Translations under genes and position numbers: made by a program | Notes under the pieces: generated by a model | Told to the model about the DNA's origin: nothing | The model's input: only the letters and a program-made list of their open reading frames with translations | Database searches by the model: none | Assembly: GCF_009905375.1 (NCBI RefSeq) | Contig: NC_133648.1 | Span: 88,040,307 to 88,104,306 of the forward strand | Direction: 5' to 3' | DNA: 64,000 nucleotides | From: Apium graveolens | Lineage: Eukaryota > Streptophyta > Magnoliopsida > Apiales > Apiaceae | Part shown: piece by piece, positions 10,100 through 22,260 of the stretch | How the letters are laid out: every line of letters starts with the position of its first letter | Numbering within the stretch: position 1 is the stretch's first letter

Positions 10100-13000
10100 A
10101 CTCCTTCCTCCCCATTTTCTTCTTTCTTTTCCGTGCACTCACTCTTTTTTCTCCTCTTTTTTCTCCTCTTTTTCTTTCACTGTCTCTCTCTCTCACTCGA
10201 ACAACTCTCTCTCGGCTCTCTCTTCAATTTCTCTCGGTATACCTCCTTTTTCCTTGATCAAACTTATCAATCATCCCTATTTCTTCTTGATAAACACTTA
10301 TGTGTAGGTAGAAGTATGTGCATGTGTGTATTGGTGCTTGCATGCCGAAGTGTGTGTGTTTTTGGGTTCGGTTTTGAGCCAAGAACCGAGGGCTTGCTTG
10401 ATTAGTTCATATCCTATGATTATTGTGCTGAAATCAGTTTGCATGTGGTGTTGATGCATTTCTTTTGAGAAATCGGGGGTTTCGTGGTTGGACACCCTCG
10501 AATGAGGGCACCACCGTGAAGCCACCGCCACCGGTGATGAACTCCGGTGAACCGGTGGTGAGCTATGATGTTAAAAACTGAGCTCTAGAACCTTAAGATC
10601 ACTTATTTATGTTTGCATGTGGTGTTTTGATTAAAAGGCCGAATGGCCCTTACTATTTTAAGGAAATCAAGTTGATTATATTGAAATGGATGAGTCATTG
10701 ATTTGATGTTGAAATATAGGTGGATTTGTGATTCAAGAATTATGAATATCAAGTTGCATGATTGTTTTTGAAAAAGGCCGAATGGTTTTAATCTTTAAGG
10801 TTGTTTGATTTGAATTAACTTGTTTAAAATGATGAGGGATTGTTATTAGATTAAAAAGGAATGAAAATATTGTTACATGCTAAGTTTAGGTTCGAATTTT
10901 TGTGTTAATAAGAAAGGAAATTGATTTTTGTTGGATAATCTTGGTAAACACTAAGTATAAATGGACTAAAAGTGATTGCATGTTAGTTTTAAAAAGGATC
11001 AAGATGTGCATGTCAATGATTTGTCCTTGGGATGTGAATTTGAGTTATTGCCGAATGAAATTGAGTTAAAATAGATTAATTTGATGAATGAATGGATGTA
11101 TGTTGTAATTTAGATAAAAATCAATTGTGTTAAGGAACTTAGTTGGCTTACGTGATAAAGATAAAGTGTTTGATATTGTGCTAAGTTAACATTGAATTGC
11201 ATGTGAGCATGTATGTATGTTTTGGTTCGAATGGTTGTTGATCAAGAAAATGGTGCTAGTGTAAATGTGGAATCATGTTAGAACTAAAGTTGTATGGTGT
11301 AATTTTGAGAAATTTGATTGTATATGTATAATTATGGTTCAGATTTCTATGATTAAAAGAAAGGAGAGTGGTTCTTTAAAGGTTGTTAATTGAGATACGT
11401 GTTTATGTGAATTAAAGTGAGTATTTGATTGATTTTATGGTGGGTATTTGCAATAAGGCCGAATAGGCCATAAGAAATAAAGGTCAAAACTTGATTTTGG
11501 TAATTGAAAGAATGATTGAGTGTTATAAGTGAAAATCTTTGATTTTGCTTGATGTTTTGATTCGAATTAAGGAATAAAAGAAAAGGGAATTAAGTCGATT
11601 GATAAAAGTGATAGTATGCACGTAAATGTTTGGTTGAAAATGTGTCTAGTACTCGTAAAAGAGTAGTGTTAGTGTGATTTGAGAAATAGCCTAGGTCAAG
11701 CGAGTACGCTTTGATTGCTAGGTATATAAGGATATAAAAACTAAGAGAAAGAATTGTGCTATGTGCTATGTGCTGTGTGCTTATTTGTATAAGCTATACT
11801 CGTATAGTTCGAGTCAAAAATATAATCGAGTTATCGTATAGAGTGATCGTTCCGGGAACGAGAGTTGGAAATCTAATTAAGATTTCTGGTTTATTGTAGA
11901 TTCGGAGCGTGAGGGCATTCGGGCTAGGAAAGGGAAAAGTATATTAGGTGGCAGTAGTTCAACCCTCAGGAAAGCAATTTCAGGCAAGTAACTCTGATTA
12001 CTTGTGTAAATGATTATAAAGGAAATGTTGTTCATACCATGTAGAGTATTGAACTGTTAAAGTATGAAACCCTTGCTTTATGAAACCCTGATATTGATTT
12101 GAAGTACCCTTTGTTCTTGATAACCTGTTATTGATAATCCTATTGATTTCACCCGTTGATAATCTGCCTTTCTGTTCAAGTTTCCTATAATGCCATGATC
12201 ATATTGAACCTTTAATTATCTTGGTTAACTCTGTTTAATGATACCCTATTTCTCTTGATCGCCCTAATGATCCCTAAGTTATTTCTGATCCTTCAAATTT
12301 AGTACCTTATTAACCTTGATACAGAATTCTTGAGAATTGTTCCTTGCGTATCTTTGATTCACTCCCTGAACTTTGTTTCTTTAAAAATCTGAATTAAGAA
12401 TGAGTTTCGACTTGAAAGAGTCCGAATGATTTCAAAGGCTTGGTAATGATAAAATGAATTTTAGAAAACCTATTATTTTCCAACTCAAGGTTTTTCGAAT
12501 GAATTCCTGATGGATTGGATTGAGACGTTAGAGGCTAGTGGGACTAGTCCAGTCATGGTAAGAGGCTAGTGGGACTAGTCCAATTTAAGGCTGAAATTAT
12601 GCCGAATGGTACCTTAAAGACCGGAATGGAGGTCGATACGGGCTGATCACCCGTATATAATGAAATGGAAAGATAAGTGATCCAATCAAGGGTTCTAAAT
12701 GATTATTTAAGAAAAGGAACTGAAAATTTTATTCAGTAAATTGATTTTTGGAAATGAAAATGGTTTATACTGTTTTGAAAAGAGTTGACTATGTTATTGT
12801 GGAGCTTAGAGCTCAGAACCCTGATTCCTGAAAATTGTTGATCATATGAATGATTCTATATCTTGAAATACTGTTGCTTTCCTCTACCGAAAGATCTATT
12901 TTGATCCTATATGATTTGCGTTGAATGTCGGCTTTCATCCTGTTTCGAGCCTTGTTTCTTGAAAGCCCAGTTATTCTTCAGATACCTTTCCTTATCTCAA

Positions 13001-13166
13001 AGAAAACAAAAAAAAAATGAATATACGGAAATCTGCCACCTAGATTAGCTAAAACAGAATGCCCTAGTTTGTTCAAAGCATATTGACAATTGTTATTGTA
13101 GAACTGCTATTTAGTTACTTGCTGAGTTTTATACTCATTGTTTTGTCTTAATCTAACCATGGCAGT

Positions 13167-13258
13167 TAAGCAAGAAGATGGCCAGGCTTAGGCGCACTAC
13201 TCGTAAGAGCGTACCTGGTGGTCCCTACCGTGTTGAGGGCTTCCAGTTGCCAGAGCAG
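13167..13258 (+). CDS. Putative LTR-encoded ORF0 first exon (3' LTR copy)
   Basis: This is the same exon as at 2922-3014 but uninterrupted: ATG 13178, 27 codons, ending in CAG before the GTAGTA donor at 13259. Residue 8 is Thr here and Ala in the 5' LTR. The related LTR-X exon also has Ala, so Ala (TARK) looks ancestral. In this 3' position no downstream acceptor exon follows inside the element. Confidence 0.45.
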
Positions 13259-13526
13259 GTAGTACAGGTTATGAGTGAGCTTGCGCCTAGTATGAGGTGT
13301 TTAAAGATACAATGGGTTATCTGTCGGTTCCCAGCCGGAATCGATACTGATTATTTAATAATATTTTGGGTTTGTAAGTTATATTCGTTGATTGGTAGTT
13401 GTAATCTTGTCTCGTACTTTATCCTGTTGATCCTGTTAGTAGTTAATCGGGGTTTATGCATATTTAATTAGTAGATTAGAGGTGTGTGAGTCCTCATTTC
13501 CTAACCCCGAGATTGAGGTCGTCACA

Positions 13527-14553
13527 AGTTGGGCCAAAGATTTTTACCTTTCTTGAAAGCTTGAGATGTGTTCTTGAGGATGGTGGAGGCTTGGAAGTGC
13601 TTGGTATGATTTTTAGAACCTAAAACCACCATTAAAATCAAGAAACCAAAGAGAGGTTACTATTCACTCTATTCACTAGTGAGTTTCTTGAATTTATTCC
13701 ACCCATCAAACCTTGATAAAAAGAGATAAAAGATTTTTCATACCTTAGTTTAGTTACTAGGAGGCTTGGGAATTAATTGTGTGATTTTACAAGAACTAGA
13801 GCTTGGAGTTTTGAATTCCAATTCCCCTTTTTTCTTCAAAATAGCCGAATGGGAGCTTTGTGAGGGGGGGGGGGTATTTATAGCACTTGATTGCTTCTCT
13901 TGGATGATTTCTAGGTTTCTTCTTGGAAGGTGACTTGATATCTTTGCAACTTGATCTTTATTCTTCCTAGGATAGGATTAGGTTTATTCCTTGTCTCCAA
14001 ATCCATGGACATATCTTTGTAGCTTGCTAGCTTACAAGCTAAACTATAAGGTTAGCTCCTTAGCACACTATTTGCTAGCTAGCTTGGTCATCCTAGGGTT
14101 AGCTCACTATTTGATGAAGTAACCATGGTCACTTACTTACCATGGTTTAGTTAGTGCGTTACGTTTAATTAATCGATTACGCGTTCGCTCGGTTACTTAA
14201 ACGTTCTCCGTAATACTAACTCGTAAATGGTTCGCAATGTAATTCCATTCGCATTTATTCCTTATATTTTTATTTATCCTACTTGAATATAAATCCGTAG
14301 GATTTTAATCTCGTAATTATATTGTGATTCCCGTAATCCTTGATAATTCGTAAATACAGTCATTTTTCAAAGTTCGTTTTCTTCGAAAACTAATAGCGTT
14401 TACATACACTCATTTGGTACGCATATTCGTAATATCGATTCCGAAACTCATTTTCTCATGCACTATATAGTGTGGGCTCAAAAGTTTTTCCCGTCTGTCA
14501 GGGTTACTATTCATTAAATATTTTACAAGGTCTCAAAAATTTGAGTTATTACA
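13527..14553 (-). repeat. LTR-X', first ~1 kb of an LTR on the minus strand, cut by gypsy-1
   Basis: Read on the minus strand from 14553 it begins TGTAATAACTC and matches 27402-28425 (LTR-X) over its whole length. It is inserted in the extra ORF of copia-A. The rest of this LTR, and any internal part, lies beyond gypsy-1 to the left of the window. The TATA box TATAAATA is at 13882-13875. A G run at about 13866-13874 lies just beside it. Confidence 0.88.
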
Positions 14554-14921
14554 GCATAGCCCATGGAATTAAGCATATTAACAGTGTCAGTGTCTGTGTG
14601 TGGAGTAGTTACAGTATTATCAGGATTCTTGAAGCATGCTTTAACAATATCACTATTTATGCAAAACTGATTACATTTCAGAGTGAATGTGATGGTTTTG
14701 TCTGTCGAGTTGTATACTGCAGTTGTCCATATCTCTTCAACAACCTCACAGTAAATGGTGGGTGATTTCAGTATGGCATAGTTGAGTTTGCAGTTCTTCA
14801 CAAAATCCATCATTGTGTGATAGTCACCAGACCGTTGAATCTCCTTGTTCACCAAGGCTGAGAAGTTGTTTTTCTCATAGATAAAACCGGTTTGAGACAT
14901 GATTTTCACTACAGGTGCCAT
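14554..14921 (-). pseudogene. Copia-A extra ORF, N-terminal part, cut by LTR-X'
   Basis: It starts at ATG 14921 (MAPVVKIMSQTGFIYEKNNF) and is open up to the LTR-X' insertion after NSMGYA. It aligns along its whole length with the start of the copia-B extra ORF (52105 onward), for example in the segments PTIYCEV, EEIWT and TPHTD. It lies downstream of pol in the same direction, where Sireviruses often have an additional or env-like ORF. A TATA box is 108 bp upstream. I do not see a signal peptide or a membrane segment, so an envelope role is not supported. Function unknown. Confidence 0.8.
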
Positions 14922-15440
14922 TGTTAGAGGATTGGAATTTGCAGAGAGAGAGTTTGCTTTTGAGAAGAAAGAAATTAGAGTAAATTGAATTTTGAGAATG
15001 ATAAGAGAAATGAATAAAAGTGAATTTGCTTTTATACTATCTCATAAATAAACTGACAAAAATAATAAAGTAAAATAAAGTAACCAATAAAAATTTCCCA
15101 AAATAGTCAATTAAAAAATAAACTGTAAGAATTTTGTCACTTATCCGTAGTGTCATGCTTACAAACTGTAAGTATACTCGATGGATAATGTTCAAAGAAT
15201 TAACGGCTAGGATTGAGAAAATTTGACGGATGAGGATAAATCGGTTATCCGTCAAGTTATAAAATATTCTAGAAAAATAATTGATTTTATTGACAAATTG
15301 TATTTCGACGGATGATCAAACTCGATGGATAATGATCATCCGTCGGGATGTAAATTTTGACTTAGCCAAAATTTTATCCAAAACTGAAAAATCAATTAAA
15401 TTTCTGACTGCATTACAACTTGCAAAATATCTGAAATGAT
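14922..15440 (-). promoter_or_regulatory. Spacer between copia-A pol and the extra ORF, with TATA box and motif repeats
   Basis: It holds TATAAAAG at 15036-15029 (minus), a CT-rich leader up to the ATG, and several copies of the GACGGAT/ATCCGTC motif between 15120 and 15345. Among these is an inverted pair around 15304-15342. The copia-B spacer has the same layout, which suggests a separate promoter for the extra ORF. Confidence 0.55.
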
Positions 15441-18400
15441 TCAAGAATAATTAAGCATATCTAACTCACTTACCAACCTTGAAAAGGTGGATTCATCCAG
15501 TGGCTTGGTAAATATGTCTGCAAGCTGTTTTACACTTGGAACAAAATACAGTTCCACAGTACCATTCATCACATGTTCCCTTATGAAGTGGTACTTGATG
15601 TCTATATGCTTTGTTATTGAATGATGTACTGGATTTTCAGTGATGGCAATTGCACTTGTGTTATTACAGAAAATAGGAATCTTATCCACTTGTAGACCAT
15701 AGTTCAACAATTGGTTTTTAATCCATAGAATCTGTGCACATCAACTACCAGCAGCAATATATTCAGCTTCAGCTGTAGAAGTAGAAACTGAATTTTGGTT
15801 TTTACTAAACAAGGACACAAGCTTATTTCCTAGAAACTGACAGGTTCCTATTGTACTTTTCCTATCTATTTTACAACCTGCATAATCTGCATCTGAATAA
15901 CCAGTTAGATCAAAACCAGAATCTCTAGGGTACCAAATGCCAAGTTTTGGTGTTCCCTTGAGATATCTTAAAATTCTCTTAATAGCTACTAAATGAGATT
16001 CTCTAGGATCAACCTGAAATCTAGCACAAAGACAAGTTGCAAACATTATATCTGGCCAATTAGCTGTTAAGTACAAAAGTGAACCAACCATGCCCCTATA
16101 ACTTGAAATATCCACAGACTTTCGAGCTTAGTTGCAGTGGCCATGAGAGTTTTCGCAGATGTGCAATCCATTAGATCAAACTTCTTTAAAAGATCATGAA
16201 TATATTTTGTTTGACTAATGAATATTCCATCAATAACTTGCTTAACTTGTAAACCAAGAAAGTAAGTTAGTTCTCCCATGATGCTCATTTCATACTTACT
16301 TTGCATCAATTTGGCAAACTTTTTGCAAACTTTTTCATCTGTAGAGCCAAATATAATATCATCTACATAAATTTGAACAAGTATACTAGAGCCATTAACA
16401 TTTCTAAAGAATAAAGTTTTTCCACGATACCTCTTGTGAAGTGATTTTCTAAAAGGAACTTTGATAAAGTGTCATACCAGGCTCTAGGTGCTTGCTTCAG
16501 TCCATAGAGTGCTTTCAAAAGATAGTAGACATGATTTAGGAAATTTGGATCTTCAAAACCAGAAGGCTGACTGACATAGACTTCCTCCTCCAAATCTCCA
16601 TTTAGAAAAGCACTCTTGACATCCATTTGATAAACCTTGAAATTGGCATGGGCTGCATAGGCTAAGAAAATTCTGATGGCTTCAAGTCTTGCAACAGGAG
16701 CAAAAGTTTCATCAAAATATATTCCTTCTTGTTGACCATAGCCCTTAGCAACCAATCTAGCTTTATTCCTGACTACTATGCCATTTTCATCCATCTTGTT
16801 TCTGAATACCCATTTGGTGTCTATTGCATTCTTTCCTTTAGGCTTGGGTACCAGCTTCCATACTTTATTCCTTTCAAATTGGTTTAGCTCCTCCTGCATA
16901 GCTAAAATCCAATCAGGATCCAACAAAGCTTCTTATACCTTCTTTGGTTCTTCCTTAGATAGGAAGCTGCTATATAGACATTCTTCTTGAGTTGCTCTCC
17001 TTGTTTGAACTCTAGAAGATACATCACCAATGATGAGCTCAAAGGGGTAATCCTTTGTCCATTTTCTTTGTTGAGGTAGATTAGCTCTAGATGAAGAGGC
17101 CTCATAGTTGTCTTGATGTGTAGCTAAGTTTTGATTATTAGAAACTCCCCTGAGTTTATGGATCTTTGATTTGAGAAAGGGAAACTTTCTATGAGTGATC
17201 TATTCTGACTTTCTGCTTCTTTTGATGACCCGACGGATGGTGCATTTTTAGTTTCGACGGATGAAGTGGATTATCTCCCGATGGATAAAGCAGATTATCT
17301 CCCGACGGATGAAGCATTTCGCAACTCTACAGATGTTGAATTTTGCGCTTCATTAGTAGTAGATTTTTTTACAATATCCTTTGTCATTGTTTCCTGATCA
17401 CTTTCATCATCACTATCATCACTAACCATCTCCACATTATCAAATTTGAGGCTCTCATGGTAATCTCCATCTTGCAGTCCTTCAATCTTTTTATCATCAA
17501 ACACAACATGTATTGATTCCATAACAATGTTGGTTCTCAGATTGTAGACTCTGTATGCTTTACCAACAGCATATCCAACAAAAATTCTTTCATCTGCTTT
17601 AGCATCAAACTTCCCATTTTGATCAGTTTGATTTCTCAAGATATAACATCTGCAGCCAAAAACATGAAGAAAATTTAGAGTTGGCTTCTTGTTCTTGAAT
17701 AATTGATAGGGTTTCATAAACTTTTCTTGATTAACCAGAGAGATATTTTGAGTGTAGCATGCAGTATTTACAGCTTCAGCCCAAAAATATGTTGGTAACT
17801 TTGATTCTTCAAGCATTGTCCTGGCAGCTTCAATAAGTGATTTGTTCTTCCTTTCCACTACTCCATTTTGTTGTGGAGTTCTTGCTGCTAAAAACTCATG
17901 CATAATCACATTCTCTTCACAAAATGCTCTCATAACAGAATTCTTGAACTCAGTTCCATTGTCACTCTTGATTCTTCTAACTTTGAAATCAGGATGATTG
18001 TTGACTTGCCTTATGTGATTGATGATAATTTCACTAGCCTCATCTTTAGACTTTAGGAAATATTTCCAAGAGAACTTTGAGAAATCATCCACAATTACTA
18101 GGCAAAATCTTTTCCTTGAGATGGACAACACATTGACTGGTCCAAACAAAGTCATGTGTAGCAATTGCAGAAGTTCTTCAATTGTTGAATCAAGCTTCTT
18201 TCTGAATGATGGTTTAATCTGATTTCCTTTCTGGCAGGCATCACACAGTCCATCCTTTGTAAACTCCACTTGAGGAATACCTCTAACCAGTTCTTTCTTG
18301 ATAAGCTCATTCATGGTTTTAAAGTTTAGATGGGACGGCTTCTTGTGCCATAGCCAACTTTCATCTTGACTTGCTTTACCGAGAAGACAAGTAACAGATT

Positions 18401-18780
18401 TTGCATTTGATGAGTTGAAGTGAACTAGGTACACATTTTATTTTCTCACTCCAGTGAGAACCACTTTATTGCTTCTTTTGTTAGTCACAACACAGGCTTC
18501 TGAATAGAAGGTTACTGAATCGCCCTTATCACAAAGCTGGCTGATACTCAGCAAATTATGCTTGAGACCATCCACTAGGGCAACCTCCTCAATTATGGCA
18601 TTGCCTTTAGAAATCAAGCCATATTCCACAGTATAACCCTTATTGTCATCTCCAAAAGTGATACTTTGGCCAGCTCTCTCCTTGAACTCTGTGAGCTGGG
18701 TAGAATATCCAGTCATGTGTCTTGAACAACCACTATCCAAGTACCAAAGATTCTTTCTATTTCCCTGCACACATCAAAAC
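15441..18780 (-). pseudogene. pol: Copia-A pol: protease, integrase, RT, RNase H; broken
   Basis: Reading from 18770 down: protease with DSGCSRHMTG, the GAG-pre-integrase zinc region (HKKPSHLNF… CDACQKGNQ), and integrase with VDDFSKFSW, SDNGTEF and ERKNKSLIEAARTMLEE. A Ser-rich linker carries the SVGR motif repeats (17225-17330). RT follows with [20 protein letters not shown] and [17 protein letters not shown], then RNase H with GYSDADYAGC and STAEAEYIAA. The end is STFSRLVSELDMLNYS at 15441. Breaks include a stop after VRK (about 18435), one in the linker near 17293, frame changes near 17140, 16430 and 16110, and a stop at 15741-15743. The homologous regions in copia-B and copia-C carry different lesions. 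Confidence 0.93.
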
Positions 18781-18802
18781 CAAATCAAGTTGATTTTGGT
18801 AC
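18765..18802 (-). other. 38-nt GT…AG segment at the copia-A gag-pol junction
   Basis: Between KETW of gag and the first protease residues lie 38 nt that begin GTACC and end TGTGTGCAG. They contain the gag stop and shift the frame by two. The same segment of the same length is in copia-B and copia-C. Confidence 0.5.
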
Positions 18803-21167
18803 CCAAGTTTCCTTGGGTCCTTCCTTGTTAGCTTTATTCTTTTGTTTCTTAGGTTTGATCTCATTTGACTTGGGGATATCAGATTCATCCTTAGTCATCT
18901 GAGTTGGACCTTTGAAACCAGTCATTAAAACATAATTATCATGCACATTTTGATTAATAGGAAATGGCATGCTATTTGCAAACATGTTATTCCAGTAAGG
19001 CATGTTAAATGGCATTTGAGGCATAATAAATGCAACATAATAAGGATTAGGTGCAAATGGCATATTAGCAAATTGTGCATTCATATTTTGTGCAGACATA
19101 GCATTCATAGGCATAGAAGGCATGGCATTCATGTTGGGAAAAGAAGGTGGTACAGATATGGGAGTAGGCATGGCGAGTTTGCAATTAAAAGACAAATGAT
19201 TTGCACTACCACACTTAACACAGATTTTTCTTGGAGCATACTTATCAGGTGTGTAGTTTTTATGTTTGTTAATCCCTACTTTCCCATTTCTATTATTTTT
19301 CTTTTTAGTCTCTGTTTTAACCTCAATCTTTTCTAATCTGTCATTCAATTACTTGATGGACAGATGACCAACATTCACTCTCTTCTCCTTCTTCACTTGA
19401 CTTGATTCTCCTAAAATAAAGTTTTGGAAACTGATCCATATTTTTCATTTAACTTGGCAATTTTGGCTTTACTCACAGGTTTGCTCACAACCAACGGATG
19501 ATGATTTATGTCACTCAATGATTATCTGAAGGATAACTCTCATCATCCGTCGAGTCTACATCTATTAGCAATCCTTCAACCAAATTGGATTCTAGCTTCT
19601 CTTTACTCTTTTTCCAGGCTGCATCACAGAAGGACTCAATTCCTTGAACTTTGGTGATTTGAGCATGGACATCTCTAGATGATTTCCATGCCTTGATCAC
19701 CTCCTGCTCTCGTTCAAGCTGCTTCTTCAAAATCTCTTCTTTCTTCAAGGACTCAGTTAATTCATCCTTAGCGATCTTATATTCTATTCTCAATTTTTCA
19801 AATTCAATAAACTGAGACTCTAGCACATTATTCTTCTCACTTAAAAACAAATTGTTTTATTTGATTTTAGCATTTTCCTTAGTGAGGGACTTAAGTGTAA
19901 CACATAAATGATATAATTCTGTAGACATGTCATTAATTGCATCATTACACTCAGCTTTAGATAAATGTGCAAGGTTAGTGGTGATTACCTGATTACTTGA
20001 AGAACTTGTCTCTGTTTCATCAGACTTGGCCATTAGGGCTAGATTGACATAGCTGACATCTTCATCCTCATCCAAACCATCTGTTGCCCAGTCATTTTCA
20101 TGTGTAATAAAAGCCTTTTCCTTTTGTTTGAGCAACTCAAAATACTTCTGTTTATAATCCACAGGCTCAAACTTCTTCTTACTGGAATCTGACTTTCTAC
20201 ACTCACTGGCAAAGTGCCCTGCCAAGCCATATTCGAAACATTTGAATTTTGATTTATCCACCATGTTTATATTTGGCTTAGCTGCTCCAAAGTTCTTCTT
20301 GAACTTGAGCTTGGCAAATCTTCTGGAAAGGACTGCAAGATGTTCATCAATATCATCCATATCATCTTGGCTCAAAGAATCTTCATTTTCTGCTACCAGC
20401 CCCTTGCCCTTGTTTTCACAGACCTTTGAAGTAGACTCAACAGCTTCTACCTTCACCTCTTTCTCTTTCTTTAACTCAGCAACCAGTGCTATGGACCCTC
20501 ATTTCTTCTTTCCTTTCTCCATCCTCTCATCTTGCTCTATTTCAAGCTCATAAGTTTTCATAATGCCATATAGTCTCTCCAAGGTAAACTCCTTATAATC
20601 TTGAGAATTTCTCAGTGAGACTGTCATTGGTTTCCATTCCTTTGAAAGAGATCTAAGGAACTTGAGATTGGAGTCTTTTGTCTGATAGACTCTTCCATGC
20701 AACTTCAGACCAGTTAGTAGTTTTTGAAACCTACTAAAAATGTCAGTGAGAGACTCACTATCTTCATAATGAAAGTGCTCATATTGCTGAATTAGCAGCT
20801 GCATCTTATTTTCCCTTACTTGCTCAGTACCATCATAGATAATCTGAATTATATCCCAAACCTCCTTGGCAGTTTTGCAGTTAATGATGTTATCAAACAT
20901 ATCACCATTAACTCCATTCAACAATATATTCATGGCCTTGTCTTTCCTGACTTGCTCAATATCAGGATCTGACCATTCATGCCTAGGCTTGGTAACAGAT
21001 GGTTCATTCCCCGTTGCAGCTCTCAATGGTACATGAGGACCTCTTTCTATGTAATCCACATAGGCCTCATCTTGAGAAAGAAGATGTAGGTGCATTTTCA
21101 CCTTTCAGTGGTGATAATTGTCTTTATCCATAAACGGAATCTTGACTCCAACATCTTTCTTGTTCAT
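18785..21167 (-). pseudogene. gag: Copia-A gag, broken
   Basis: It starts at ATG 21167 (MNKKDVGVKIPFMDKDNYHH). The UBN2-type capsid region follows, with VWDIIQIIYDGTEQVRENKMQ and FLRSLSKEWKPM. Then come a first zinc knuckle (degenerate here: CFEYGLAGHFASEC), a long charged coiled-coil segment, and a second CCHC knuckle, CVKCGSANHLSFNC. The C-terminal stretch is Met/Asn/Pro-rich and ends ETWVPKST. Stops fall at about 21105, 20499 and 19857, with a frame change between 19515 and 19348. ACGGAT/ATCCGTC motif copies sit in the coding segment near 19490-19560. It supplies the particle shell; the extra C-terminal length is usual for Sireviruses. Confidence 0.9.
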
Positions 21168-21214
21168 CTTGCTGTTTTGTTGTGATCTTTAAACTCTTTA
21201 TACTTCAAGAGCTT

Positions 21215-21226
21215 GCTCTGATACTA
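21215..21226 (-). other. Primer binding site of copia-A
   Basis: TAGTATCAGAGC on the minus strand differs by one base from the initiator-Met complement TGGTATCAGAGC. Confidence 0.85.
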
Positions 21227-21228
21227 AT

Positions 21229-22255
21229 TGTTATTCCCTAATAATATAACAAGAATTACAGGGGGGGTTGAATGTAATTCTGGCTTCTTTTTGAGATTTA
21301 TGAAAAATGGTTCTGATAATATATATAAGTGTTTGATTTGTAAGGTACGGAATGACAAAATTATAGAAATCAAAACACAAGTAATAAAAACACAAGCCTT
21401 TAAAACTTTCTGGTGGATTTGAATGTATCCACCATATATATATATATAGAGAGAGAGAGAGGGGGGGAGAGAGAGAACCCTGTGTAGCTCGAATAAGCAC
21501 ACAGCTGCTTACAAGTATGAATAACTAAAACTTACAGAGAAATGCTACAGGATACAACTTACAAATGTTTCTCTCTAAGAATGTATTTTCTTAGTCTTGT
21601 TAGTTGTTGTTCTACTTGCTGCACTTGGTTTATATATCACCAAGTTTACATAGCAAAAAGATAAGATTATAAAACAAAACTATCAAGTCTAACTCAATGC
21701 TGCTTCATTACTCTATTCCTGCATCTTTGAAAATCTTTGTAGCTTGCATGAAAATGGTAATGCTCCTTTGTTCTCATTTTCCTGCTAAACAGGCTGCCAC
21801 ATTCCTTTCGCAAACACTCAACGCATGTGACTGTGTTGTCACTGTCAACAGATATTTGAATTTATCATCCGTCGGGTACATGCTTGTTATCCGTCGGGTA
21901 GCCTTGTTGATCATCCGTCGGGTAGCTTTGTTGATCATTCGTCAGGTAGCCATTTATCACTTGACTCCATTTCATTTATGCAGAATTACAAGACATCTTA
22001 TATTTACATTTAATCAACCTATTCTGCACATCTACTAGTAGTCTATATGACTCATAAGCTACTACAGAATCTATACAAAGATATTTGCAGAAATGTGCTA
22101 CATGACTTATTGTTACATAAGCTACTCATCCGGTGGATATCAATTAGTCATCCGTCGGGACTATAAAGATTTATCCGTCGGGACTACAATTGATTATCCT
22201 TCGGGTGCTACAAAATTCACTAAGTTAAATCTACTAAGGTGATACAACAAATACA
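21229..22255 (-). repeat. Copia-A 5' LTR, about 1027 bp
   Basis: On the minus strand it runs from TGTATTTGTTG to GGGAATAACA. It contains about seven full or near copies of ATCCGTCGGG (for example 21867, 21889 and 21913, and around 22125-22200), a TATA box within an inverted repeat at 21624-21644, a hairpin at 21410-21434, and an AT then AG microsatellite at about 21436-21477. The start is placed where gypsy-F coding sequence stops. Confidence 0.85.
21436..21477. repeat. AT/AG microsatellite in the copia-A LTR
   Basis: An (AT)n run is followed by (AG)n with a G run inside, in the transcribed part of the LTR. Copia-C and copia-B lack the AG part. Confidence 0.85.
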
Positions 22256-22260
22256 TTAGA

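Larger units (their letters stand above)
1..13526 (+). mobile_element. Gypsy-1, Tekay/Del-type Ty3/gypsy retrotransposon
   Basis: This element has LTRs, an initiator-Met primer site at 3286-3297, gag, protease, RT, RNase H, integrase and a C-terminal chromodomain, in the gypsy order with integrase after RNase H. The chromodomain and the wording of pol place it in the Tekay/Del chromovirus clade. The window starts about 1067 bp inside the 5' LTR. The two LTRs differ only at scattered positions, so the insertion is fairly young, yet gag and pol carry several stops. The 3' flank AGTTG at 13527-13531 should be the target duplication, because the undisturbed LTR-X copy near 28420 reads straight across this point. 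The left duplication is outside the window. Confidence 0.93.
9176..13526 (+). repeat. Gypsy-1 3' LTR, complete, 4351 bp
   Basis: It starts TGTAATGACCG and ends GAGGTCGTCACA. At over 4 kb it is long even for this clade. A TATA box lies about 920 bp in, followed by a CT-rich leader. From there to the mini-exon at 13167-13258 there is about 3 kb without a gene, probably a leader intron. No ORF of interest occurs in between. Confidence 0.95.
14554..22255 (-). mobile_element. Copia-A, Sirevirus-like Ty1/copia retrotransposon, minus strand
   Basis: Order on the minus strand: 5' LTR 22255-21229, primer site, gag, protease-integrase-RT-RNase H (integrase before RT, so copia), then a spacer with a TATA box, then the start of an extra ORF truncated by LTR-X'. 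It belongs to the same family as copia-C. It is inserted in gypsy-F pol, whose reading resumes at about 22261. The 3' LTR and second duplication are outside the window. Confidence 0.92.

Noticed and set aside
13527..14553. MITE or DNA transposon with long terminal inverted repeats (arms at 13527-14553 and 27402-28425)
   Set aside because: The arms are LTR-X copies inserted separately in two copia elements, each with its own target site.
18941..19336. His/Arg-rich ORF on the plus strand (similar at 60023-60319, minus)
   Set aside because: It is the antisense of the Met/Asn/Pro-rich gag tail; the real gag frame on the other strand is conserved in all three copies.
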